Assembly: GCA_937875805.1 (NCBI GenBank)
Contig: CALFHG010000325.1
Span: forward strand, 1 to 5,227
DNA from: an uncultured Nitrosopumilaceae archaeon
GTDB taxonomy: Archaea; Thermoproteota; Nitrososphaeria; Nitrososphaerales; Nitrosopumilaceae
Length of the DNA: 5,227 bases
Direction of reading: 5' to 3'
Position 1 is the first letter of the stretch, and each line of letters begins with the position of its first letter. Of the stretch, positions 1-4,849 are shown one piece after another. The notes under the pieces were generated by a model. That model made no database searches. It was not told the DNA's origin and saw only the letters and a list, made by a program, of their open reading frames with translations. The position numbers and the translations under genes are program-made.

Positions 1-342
1 GATAGCCTTGGAATGGAGTCCGGAGATGTGCATAGAATGACTGAAAATGCCAATTGGCTCTCATATTGTCTTAGGGAGATTTCAAAGCATGTGGAGAGGG
101 TGGATTTGCTTGAAGAATTAAGTGATTTGAGAAATAGAGTGATTTATGGTATTAGAGAGGAATTGCTTGATTTAGTAAAAGTTAAAGGAATTGGAAGGGT
201 TAGGGCACGAATTTTATTTAAACATGGAATAAAGAATCTGGAAGATTTGAAGAAAATTCCTGTAAATAAATTAGGAGAGATTGATAAAATTGGTTCAACC
301 ATTGCGGATAAGATAAAAGAAGAATTACGAAAGGTTAGATAA
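1..342 (+). CDS. hel308: Hel308-type ATP-dependent DNA helicase, C-terminal part (5' end outside window)
   Basis: This is the last 113 residues of a superfamily 2 (Ski2-like) DNA helicase. The reading frame is open from the first base, so the visible ATGs at 13 and 49 are internal. Hel308 enzymes unwind lagging strands at stalled forks and act in archaeal replication-coupled repair. The first ~55 residues (GDVHRMTENANWLSY onward) match the end of the helical ratchet domain 4. The rest is the small helix-loop-helix domain 5, with the helix-hairpin-helix-like VKGIGRVRARILFKHGI and the family's RAR motif, which is known to couple DNA binding to ATPase control. A second hairpin-like stretch (EIDKIGSTIADKI) closes the protein. 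The ATPase motor domains lie upstream and cannot be judged. The stop TAA at 340-342 is followed directly by the TTG start of the next gene, so the two are probably co-transcribed although their functions are unrelated. Confidence 0.88.
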   Translation, partial: DSLGMESGDVHRMTENANWLSYCLREISKHVERVDLLEELSDLRNRVIYGIREELLDLVKVKGIGRVRARILFKHGIKNLEDLKKIPVNKLGEIDKIGSTIADKIKEELRKVR

Positions 343-1335
343 TTGATTGATTTACTTGTTCCAGCAATAATTTCATGCATGGTTGCATTTGTAATGGTAT
401 TTGTTATGACTCCTCCACTAATCAAAATTTTAGAAAAAAGAAATTTTGCGGTAAAAGATGTGAACAAAAAAGAGAATATTATGGTGGTAAGGCCTGGCGG
501 TCCTGCAATTATTGCAGGAATTATTGCATCAGAACTTGTTCTTTATGCATTTTTACAGATGAATGAAATTCTTGCAATACTCATTACAACATCTGCAGCA
601 TTTGTAATTGGATATGTAGATGATAGAAAAGTAATGGGTGGATGGTTTAAACCAGTTGCACTTGCAATAGCTGCAATTCCAATAATTGCACTTGGGGCTT
701 ATGATTCAAATCTTGCATTTCCATTGTTTGGAACTGTACAAATTCCAGCATTATACCTTGTATTAATTATATTCATGATACCAATCACTGGAAACACAAT
801 CAACTCTATTGATGTTCTAAATGGAGTTGCAAGTGGTTTTATGGTAATTGCCAGTTTTTCATTATCAATTTGTTTAGTTATTGTGCAAAATTATGAAATT
901 GCAATTGTTAGTTTGCCCCTTGGTTTTGTCTCATTAGCATTTTACAAATACCATAAAATTCCAAGCAAAATTTTCCCTGGGGATTCTGGAGCATTAACAC
1001 TTGGTGCAATGTATGGTGCAATTGCAATTGTAGGTGGTGTAGAAATTATTGCAGCAGTTGCTCTATTGCCGGCAGTAATCAACTCATTTCTGTTCCTATC
1101 AAGTGTCAAACGTATTGTAGAACATAGGCAAATCAAGGGAAAACCCGTAGAACACACTGATGATTTTAGATTAAAGGCAACTGATGACAAAAAGGCACCT
1201 GTTACTTTGGTAAGGCTAATTCTTGCAAGAGGACCAATGTCTGAAAAACAAGTTGGTGTTACAATTTTCAAATTGGCAATATTTTCAGGAATATTGGCAA
1301 TAATTACTGCATTTATGATGGGAGTCTCGATTTGA
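343..1335 (+). CDS. GPT/MraY/WecA-family UDP-sugar:polyprenyl-phosphate sugar-1-phosphate transferase (glycosyltransferase family 4)
   Basis: This is a 330-residue polytopic membrane enzyme expected to move a HexNAc-1-phosphate from a UDP-sugar onto dolichyl or polyprenyl phosphate, the first membrane step of N-glycan or surface-glycan assembly. About ten hydrophobic segments are visible, the first at residues 3-27. Family signatures occur in order: RPGGPAIIAG (50-59), the Asp-Asp pair in YVDDRK (D93/D94), NTINSIDVLNGVASG (151-165), FPGDSGALTLGA (211-222, with the conserved D214), and a late cytoplasmic loop with HTDDFRL (271-277). The loop lacks an MraY-like HxHH motif and looks like the archaeal/eukaryotic GPT (Alg7, AglH) side of the family, but the exact UDP-sugar cannot be read from sequence. 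The TTG start at 343 directly follows the helicase stop, with a weak Shine-Dalgarno-like AGGT upstream. The next ATG (379) would cut into the first membrane span. The 3' end overlaps the next gene by 4 bases. Confidence 0.88.
   Translation: MIDLLVPAIISCMVAFVMVFVMTPPLIKILEKRNFAVKDVNKKENIMVVRPGGPAIIAGIIASELVLYAFLQMNEILAILITTSAAFVIGYVDDRKVMGGWFKPVALAIAAIPIIALGAYDSNLAFPLFGTVQIPALYLVLIIFMIPITGNTINSIDVLNGVASGFMVIASFSLSICLVIVQNYEIAIVSLPLGFVSLAFYKYHKIPSKIFPGDSGALTLGAMYGAIAIVGGVEIIAAVALLPAVINSFLFLSSVKRIVEHRQIKGKPVEHTDDFRLKATDDKKAPVTLVRLILARGPMSEKQVGVTIFKLAIFSGILAIITAFMMGVSI
1320..1324 (+). promoter_or_regulatory. Ribosome binding site supporting the TTG start at 1332
   Basis: GGGAG lies inside the end of the transferase gene, seven bases before the TTG at 1332. 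It supports the overlapping TTG rather than the later in-frame ATG at residue 12 as the start of the small membrane protein. Confidence 0.5.
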
Positions 1336-1562
1336 AATCTGGTCTTTTTGGATTTTTGTTTGCAATGTGGGCTCTGATGATTATTGGAGGTGGAATTCTA
1401 GTTACACTTTTGGGACCAATTTCAATTTCAGGATTTGGTCAACTTGATTTGTTTATTACATCTGTGATTAAAGCTGTCATTGCACTAGTTCTAGTTGTAA
1501 TTTGGATTTTAATTTTATCAAAATTAAAGAATTGGATTTTTAAAAAAGAATTAAAACTTTAA
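1332..1562 (+). CDS. Small two-span membrane protein, unknown function
   Basis: I do not recognise this 76-residue protein. It has two strongly hydrophobic helices, roughly residues 5-28 (rich in Gly and Leu) and 40-62 (rich in Val, Ile and Leu). A short loop with GPISISGFGQ separates them, and the tail is strongly basic (KLKNWIFKKELKL). By the positive-inside rule the tail, and probably the short N-terminus with Lys2, faces the cytoplasm, giving a helical hairpin. The start is TTG at 1332, overlapping the TGA of the upstream transferase (TTGA, bases 1332-1335), with GGGAG seven bases before it. This arrangement implies translational coupling, so a role beside the transferase, such as a partner or stabilising subunit, is a reasonable inference but unproven. 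The alternative start, ATG at residue 12, would remove half of the first helix. The stop overlaps the stop of the convergent acetyltransferase gene. Confidence 0.7.
   Translation: MKSGLFGFLFAMWALMIIGGGILVTLLGPISISGFGQLDLFITSVIKAVIALVLVVIWILILSKLKNWIFKKELKL
1542..1547 (-). terminator. Candidate U-tract terminator for the minus-strand cluster
   Basis: On the minus strand a run of six T (TTCTTTTTTA context) lies about 12 bases past the acetyltransferase stop, inside the 3' coding end of the convergent small membrane protein gene. Archaeal RNA polymerases commonly end at T-rich tracts without a hairpin. There is no intergenic space here, so any stop signal must lie in the opposing gene. A run of six T is not rare in DNA this AT-rich, so the call is tentative. 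Confidence 0.3.
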
Positions 1563-2035
1563 CTTTCTTTCCACTTTCTTTGTTTTTTGTCATATTCTTC
1601 TCTGCTGTATCTAATTGAAGCAGGTGATCCAATGACAACTACATTTTCAGGAACATTTTTTGTTACTATTGCACCCATCGCAACAACACTATTTTTTCCC
1701 ACAGTTACACCTGCTTTGATTACTGCACGTGCACCAATAATCGCATTGTCTTCAATTGTAACTCCAATCATTTTGTTACACATTGGATAAGGATCATTTG
1801 TTAATACTGCAGCTGGCCCGATAAACACATTTTTTCCAATTCTTGAAAGCGGTGGTATGTATGCTTGACCTTCAATCTTTGTATTCTCACCGATCTTTAC
1901 ATCATAATCGATATGTGCAAGAGAACCAATTTTGACGTTATCTCCGATTATAACATCATCTCCAACATATGAAAAATGCCAAATCTGAACATTTTTTCCA
2001 ATTGTTGCTTTTTCAGAAATAAAATTAGTAACCAT
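1559..2035 (-). CDS. Hexapeptide-repeat (left-handed beta-helix) sugar N-acetyltransferase, WbpD/WlbB-like
   Basis: This 158-residue protein is built from hexapeptide repeats ([IV]-G-x-N/D-[VA]-x). Examples are ATIGKNVQIWHF (10-21), VIIGDNVKIGSLAHI (28-42), VKIGENTKIEGQAYI (46-60), RIGKNVFIGPAAVL (65-78), AIIGARAVI (98-106) and TVGKNSVVAMGAIV (111-124), so it should fold as a trimeric left-handed beta-helix acetyl-CoA enzyme. The IWHFS segment near the N-terminus, the VFIGPAAVLTND turn followed by a short loop (79-91), and the closing GSPA (136-139) resemble the WbpD/WlbB branch. Those enzymes acetylate the 3-amino group of UDP-2-acetamido-3-amino sugars. It lies last in the cluster, four bases after the Trm112-like gene and near a sugar dehydrogenase, which supports a nucleotide-sugar substrate. 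The ATG start is well placed, with a GTGAGAT sequence just before it. A serine or other acetyltransferase is less likely. The exact substrate is inferred. Confidence 0.85.
   Translation of the reverse strand: MVTNFISEKATIGKNVQIWHFSYVGDDVIIGDNVKIGSLAHIDYDVKIGENTKIEGQAYIPPLSRIGKNVFIGPAAVLTNDPYPMCNKMIGVTIEDNAIIGARAVIKAGVTVGKNSVVAMGAIVTKNVPENVVVIGSPASIRYSREEYDKKQRKWKES
1583..1588 (+). terminator. Candidate U-tract terminator for the plus-strand unit
   Basis: A pyrimidine-rich stretch from 1563 to 1590 (TTTCTTT, then TTTCTTTG, then six T) follows the stop of the small membrane protein gene. It lies within the antisense of the acetyltransferase C-terminus, which encodes a Lys-rich tail. It could end the helicase-transferase-small protein transcript. 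No hairpin is obvious. Confidence 0.3.
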
Positions 2036-2039
2036 TATC

Positions 2040-2309
2040 TCACAAGTGCCATGGGTTTGCCTTTGTAATAATTTTTTCAGGTAATTGATCCTTGAATGTT
2101 TTTAGAAATTCCATTTCCTGTTTTTTGTCTCTTAATTCATCAGGTAGCATGATTGGAATTTCTTCAATTATGGGATAGAATCTAGAACATTTTGGGCAAA
2201 ATATTGCACCTTCTGATACGATATTGTCTTTTTCCTTTATTTCAAATAACTCTAAAGGGTGAGTTTTATCAATTGGACATGCCAATATTTCCATCATTAT
2301 TTTATTCAT
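2040..2309 (-). CDS. Trm112/UPF0434-like small zinc-ribbon protein
   Basis: This 89-residue protein has the Trm112-like layout. An N-terminal helix with ILACPID (C11) is followed by a beta region, then FCPKCSRFYPIIEEIPIML (C38 and C41), and a charged C-terminal helix ending NPWHL. Family members either activate SAM-dependent methyltransferases (archaeal and eukaryotic Trm112) or are small bacterial proteins of unknown role (UPF0434, e.g. YcaR, encoded between lpxK and kdsB in E. coli). The usual first CPxC pair is CPID here, leaving three cysteines. H17 or D14 might complete a metal site, or zinc may be bound weakly or not at all. The start overlaps the dehydrogenase stop (ATGA, 2306-2309), which implies translational coupling. 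Its place between two sugar-modifying genes suggests a role tied to that pathway, but a general methyltransferase partner encoded here by chance is equally possible. Confidence 0.78.
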   Translation of the reverse strand: MNKIMMEILACPIDKTHPLELFEIKEKDNIVSEGAIFCPKCSRFYPIIEEIPIMLPDELRDKKQEMEFLKTFKDQLPEKIITKANPWHL

Positions 2310-3241
2310 TTTAGATCCAGATAGATGGGGATACCTTTCTGACTAGATAAAAGTGCAGCTTCGGCAATTTTTGTAACATTAACTGCTTCTTGTGATTTTA
2401 CAACCTGTTCGTTCTTACCTTCAATTGCTCCAAGAAAACTTTGAATTTCTAATAATAGTGGCTCTTGTTTTTCATTTTGTACAGTTTCTGTCTCCTCATC
2501 TTTTTCTACAATAATTTCTTGAGTGATAAAATCTGATGAAATTATTGCATCAGTGCATACTGCATTAAATTTTCTCACTTTTTTTGGTGTAATCCAGTTT
2601 GATGAAATAATTGCAACTTTGTCATTTTTATATCCTAACATGATACTTGCAAAATCCTCATGTTCATGTTTTATCTTTCCTGCCCTTGCAAATACTACTT
2701 GTGGCATATCATCAAACAACCAATTGGCAGTATCAATATCGTGAACTGATGTGTCGTAAATTATCCCAACATCTTTAATGTGAAGTGGCATTCTGTTTTC
2801 TCTGTGAAATTCAAGCATGACTAAATCTCCATATTTTTTCTCCTTGACCATTTTTTTTACTACATCAACTGCAGGATTGAATCTTTCAATATATCCACAA
2901 GTTAGAATTACTTTATTTTTTTCTGCTAATTTTGCAAGATCTTGCCCATCTTCAGATTGATAGGTCATTGGTTTTTCTACAAAGACGTGTTTTTTTGCAT
3001 CTAACAATGTTTTAGCAATTGCAGCGTGAGTTGATGTAGGAGTTACAACAAAAGCACCATCAAATTCTTCTGCAGTTAATAATTCATCTAATGATGTATA
3101 GTGATTAACAGAATATTTTTCTCCATATTCTTTACTTTTTTGGGAATCTGCATCACATACAGCAACTAAAACTCCTAATTGTGATAAAATTCTTGTATGG
3201 TTCTTGCCCCATCCACCTGTTCCAATTTGCACAATTTTCAT
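2306..3241 (-). CDS. Gfo/Idh/MocA-family NAD-dependent sugar dehydrogenase, probable UDP-HexNAc(A) 3-dehydrogenase
   Basis: This 311-residue protein begins with a Rossmann fold: GTGGWG at 7-12, and an acidic D30 ending the second strand (VAVCDAD), which favours NAD over NADP. TPTSTHAAIA (67-76) and the family's VEKPMT (88-93, catalytic-type K90) follow. The C-terminal alpha/beta domain carries GIIYDTSVHDIDTANWL (159-175). Its Asp163/His167 pair matches the active-site D-x-x-x-H of WbpB/WlbA and of the archaeal UDP-GlcNAc 3-dehydrogenase from Methanococcus. Those enzymes oxidise the C3 hydroxyl of a UDP-sugar so that an aminotransferase can add an amino group. The acetyltransferase two genes downstream fits the final step. 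The ATG lies directly after the ilvE stop (TAGATG) and is preceded by a good GAGGT site. A related sugar or inositol dehydrogenase activity cannot be excluded. Confidence 0.85.
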   Translation of the reverse strand: MKIVQIGTGGWGKNHTRILSQLGVLVAVCDADSQKSKEYGEKYSVNHYTSLDELLTAEEFDGAFVVTPTSTHAAIAKTLLDAKKHVFVEKPMTYQSEDGQDLAKLAEKNKVILTCGYIERFNPAVDVVKKMVKEKKYGDLVMLEFHRENRMPLHIKDVGIIYDTSVHDIDTANWLFDDMPQVVFARAGKIKHEHEDFASIMLGYKNDKVAIISSNWITPKKVRKFNAVCTDAIISSDFITQEIIVEKDEETETVQNEKQEPLLLEIQSFLGAIEGKNEQVVKSQEAVNVTKIAEAALLSSQKGIPIYLDLK

Positions 3242-4159
3242 CTAATATACCTCAGTTAACCAATGAGAATAATCTTCATTTTTGTTCATTACTATTTCAT
3301 TATACACTTCCATCATCTTTTTTGTAACGTCTCCTGGTTTACCATTTCCAATTTTCTTTGAATCCATTTGTATTACTGGTGTAATCTCAGCTGCAGTCCC
3401 AGTTAGGAAAATCTCTTCAGATATAATTAATTCACTTCTTGTAATATCTCGCTCAATCATATCTATGTCCAAATCTTTTGCAATTTTGATTATTGAATCA
3501 CGGGTAATTCCTTCTAATGCTGATGATGCAAGTGATGGAGTTACTAATTGACCGTTTCTTACGATGAAGATGTTCTCACCAGGGGCTTCACTAACATTTC
3601 CATTATGATCAAGCAAAATTGCTTCATCTACTCCATTTCGTTTTGCTTCCTGAGTAGCAATAATTGAATTTAGATAATTTCCTCCCATTTTTGCTTGTGC
3701 TGGTGTTGACATGTCTGAAAATTTCCTCCAAGATACAACACCTGCAGTTATTCCATTTTTGTTAAATAAATCTCCAAATGGAAATGTAAATATTGCAACA
3801 TTAGTTGGTGATTTTTCAGTCACATGAAGATTAATTCCATAGTCTCCTACAAAATAAAATGGCCTAATGTAACAAGATTTTTTTATTTTATTTTTTTTAC
3901 AAATTCCAATAATTGCTTTGGTAATCACATCGTCTGAAAAATTAAGTGAAATGTTGTAAAACTGTCCTGATCTTCTAAATCGTTTTACATGTTCATCTAA
4001 TCTAAATACGTGAAGATTTTCTCCATTCCAATATGCCCTAATTCCTTCAAAGATGGATGTTCCATAATGAATTGCATGTGTTGTAATTGGAACTTGTGCT
4101 TTTTCTGTTGGGACATACTTTCCATCAAACCATACATATTTTGAAAGGGGTAGTGCCAT
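3242..4159 (-). CDS. ilvE: Branched-chain amino acid aminotransferase (class IV PLP enzyme)
   Basis: This 305-residue enzyme, close to the usual ~305-310, interconverts 2-oxo acids and Leu, Ile or Val using glutamate and PLP. The match runs end to end with bacterial IlvE: VWFDGKYVP at the N-terminus, HYGTSIFEGIRAY (31-43), YIRPFYFVGDYG (97-108), AKMGGNYLNS (156-165) with PLP-binding K157, NVSEAPGENIF (188-198) with phosphate-side E191, SSALEGITRDSI (212-223) and LTGTAAEITPV (252-262). All key residues are present, so it should be active. The ATG start gives the standard N-terminus, and it is preceded by an A/T-rich gap with a candidate TATA box. It abuts the sugar dehydrogenase gene with no spacer. 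It could simply be the housekeeping valine/isoleucine/leucine enzyme sharing a transcript. A role in amination of the sugar intermediate is only a speculation from position. Confidence 0.93.
   Translation of the reverse strand: MALPLSKYVWFDGKYVPTEKAQVPITTHAIHYGTSIFEGIRAYWNGENLHVFRLDEHVKRFRRSGQFYNISLNFSDDVITKAIIGICKKNKIKKSCYIRPFYFVGDYGINLHVTEKSPTNVAIFTFPFGDLFNKNGITAGVVSWRKFSDMSTPAQAKMGGNYLNSIIATQEAKRNGVDEAILLDHNGNVSEAPGENIFIVRNGQLVTPSLASSALEGITRDSIIKIAKDLDIDMIERDITRSELIISEEIFLTGTAAEITPVIQMDSKKIGNGKPGDVTKKMMEVYNEIVMNKNEDYSHWLTEVY
3249..3253 (-). promoter_or_regulatory. Ribosome binding site of the sugar dehydrogenase gene
   Basis: On the minus strand GAGGT lies within the last codons of ilvE, seven bases before the ATG of the dehydrogenase. 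It is among the strongest Shine-Dalgarno matches I saw in the window and supports independent re-initiation inside a shared transcript. Confidence 0.55.
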
Positions 4160-4191
4160 GGAAATTTTTTTACTATGTGCGTATTAATCTC

Positions 4192-4200
4192 TATTTATTT
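4192..4200 (-). promoter_or_regulatory. Candidate TATA box for ilvE and the downstream cluster
   Basis: On the minus strand AAATAAATA lies in the 35-base gap and the adjoining stop region of the nucleotidyltransferase gene, centred about 35 bases before the ilvE ATG. With the usual archaeal TATA-to-start distance of ~26 bases, the transcript would begin some 5-12 bases before the ATG, giving a nearly leaderless message. This agrees with the absence of a Shine-Dalgarno sequence there (only an A/T run, AAAAAAATTTCC). It is a weak match to the TTTAWA-type consensus in AT-rich DNA. Confidence 0.33.
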
Positions 4201-4797
4201 TGAATAACCTTCTTTGGGAAATTTCATTCCTACAATTCGAGTAGTTTGATCTTTACCGTTTGCATATTTCTCAACTGTTTCCCATTCTTCTTCAATAATT
4301 TTGACTATACTTTTTGGAACATCATCCTTCCATGAAGATTCCTTTTCATGAACTGCATCATACAATTTTTCTTTTACAGATGTAGCAGAAAGTGATTTTC
4401 TTTCACCAATTTTTGGTTTTAACATATACATTTTCAACATGTATCCCTCAGCCTTATCCCCAGTATATGAAAAATAATCTCCTTTTACTCCATCAAGGAT
4501 TTGTTTTCTTAATCTCCATGATTTTCGTCTGATTAATGGCGGCAAGTATTTTTTAAATGGAGAATAAAATGCGTAATCATCAGTGATTTGAATTGAATCA
4601 CCAAAAATAGACTCTAACATTTTCTTCCTAGTTTCAAAATTAAATGGAAAGCTTTTACTGTTTATTTCTCTATTTTCATCTTTGAATACGACTGGCATTA
4701 CTTTAACAATGTCTGCTTGTTTTTTTAATTCTGTAATAATTTCTACATGAGCGTTTGTCACTGGATTTAGATGTGCAAGATAAAGTGCAGTAATCAA
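4195..4797 (-). CDS. Cytidylyltransferase-fold nucleotidyltransferase, substrate unknown
   Basis: This 200-residue protein belongs to the nucleotidylyltransferase superfamily (NMN, pantetheine-phosphate, FMN and glycerol-3-phosphate adenylyl/cytidylyltransferases). The nucleotide-binding motif is at the very N-terminus: ALYLAHLNPVTNAH (4-17), where TNAH stands for the (H/T)xGH signature and resembles the TNGH of pantetheine-phosphate adenylyltransferase. A second signature, RKSLSATSVKEKL (133-145), matches the C-terminal (I/L)SxTxxR/K loop that holds the triphosphate. A middle block has SYTGDKAEGY (110-119). The C-terminal ~30 residues are charged and not recognised. The start is TTG at 4797. 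The codon before it is a stop and the motif begins within five residues, so no other start keeps the fold. It lies 52 bases downstream of a flavoprotein reductase gene and 35 bases upstream of ilvE. The substrate cannot be assigned. Confidence 0.78.
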   Translation of the reverse strand: MITALYLAHLNPVTNAHVEIITELKKQADIVKVMPVVFKDENREINSKSFPFNFETRKKMLESIFGDSIQITDDYAFYSPFKKYLPPLIRRKSWRLRKQILDGVKGDYFSYTGDKAEGYMLKMYMLKPKIGERKSLSATSVKEKLYDAVHEKESSWKDDVPKSIVKIIEEEWETVEKYANGKDQTTRIVGMKFPKEGYSK

Positions 4798-4801
4798 TTA
4801 C

Positions 4802-4808
4802 ATCCCCT
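4802..4808 (-). promoter_or_regulatory. Ribosome binding site for the TTG start of the nucleotidyltransferase
   Basis: On the minus strand AGGGGAT precedes the TTG by four bases. GGGGAT differs by one base from the GGTGAT that pairs with the 16S 3' end. The last two bases form part of an in-frame ATG that is followed at once by TAA and then by the TTG start. Confidence 0.4.
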
Positions 4809-4836
4809 AAATAATTCTCATATTTCAATGATTGAT

Positions 4837-4844
4837 ATTTTAAA
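4837..4844 (-). promoter_or_regulatory. Candidate TATA box for the nucleotidyltransferase gene
   Basis: TTTAAAAT on the minus strand is centred about 43 bases before the TTG start, so transcription could begin near 4814 and leave a leader of about 17 bases that contains the AGGGGAT site. It overlaps the T-run that may end the upstream reductase gene. The evidence is only position and composition. Confidence 0.3.
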
Positions 4845-4847
4845 AAA
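4842..4847 (-). terminator. Candidate U-tract terminator after the reductase gene
   Basis: A run of six T on the minus strand begins two bases after the reductase stop. It could release the reductase transcript before the nucleotidyltransferase gene, in which case the two genes are separate units. No hairpin is evident, and T-runs are common in this DNA. Confidence 0.3.
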
Positions 4848-4849
4848 TT

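Noticed and set aside
144..467. 107-codon open frame on the minus strand
   Set aside because: It lies antisense to the helicase C-terminus and the start of the transferase, both with clear family motifs, and its product resembles no family I know.
375..566. 63-codon plus-strand frame rich in Cys
   Set aside because: It is out of frame inside the transferase gene. The Cys-rich look comes from shifted reading of Ala/Ile codons (GCA, ATT).
942..1271. 109-codon minus-strand frame
   Set aside because: It is antisense to the conserved FPGDSG-to-HTDDFRL part of the transferase and has no independent signature.
1587..1790. 67-codon plus-strand frame with Ile/Thr/Pro periodicity
   Set aside because: It is the complement of the hexapeptide repeats of the acetyltransferase, which explain the periodicity.
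1680..2030. Short repeated units suggesting a DNA repeat array
   Set aside because: The similarity is at the protein level (hexapeptide beta-helix repeats). The DNA copies are too diverged to be a repeat element or CRISPR array.
2523..2744. 73-codon plus-strand frame
   Set aside because: It is antisense to the dehydrogenase C-terminal domain, with no ribosome site or family resemblance.
3282..3551. 89-codon plus-strand frame, hydrophobic
   Set aside because: It is antisense to the highly conserved C-terminal half of ilvE.
3876..3898. T-rich run including eight T on the plus strand, considered as a terminator or frameshift site
   Set aside because: It encodes the KKNKIKK segment of ilvE on the minus strand. 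The reading frame continues correctly on both sides into conserved IlvE motifs, so there is no frameshift, and no plus-strand transcript is expected here.
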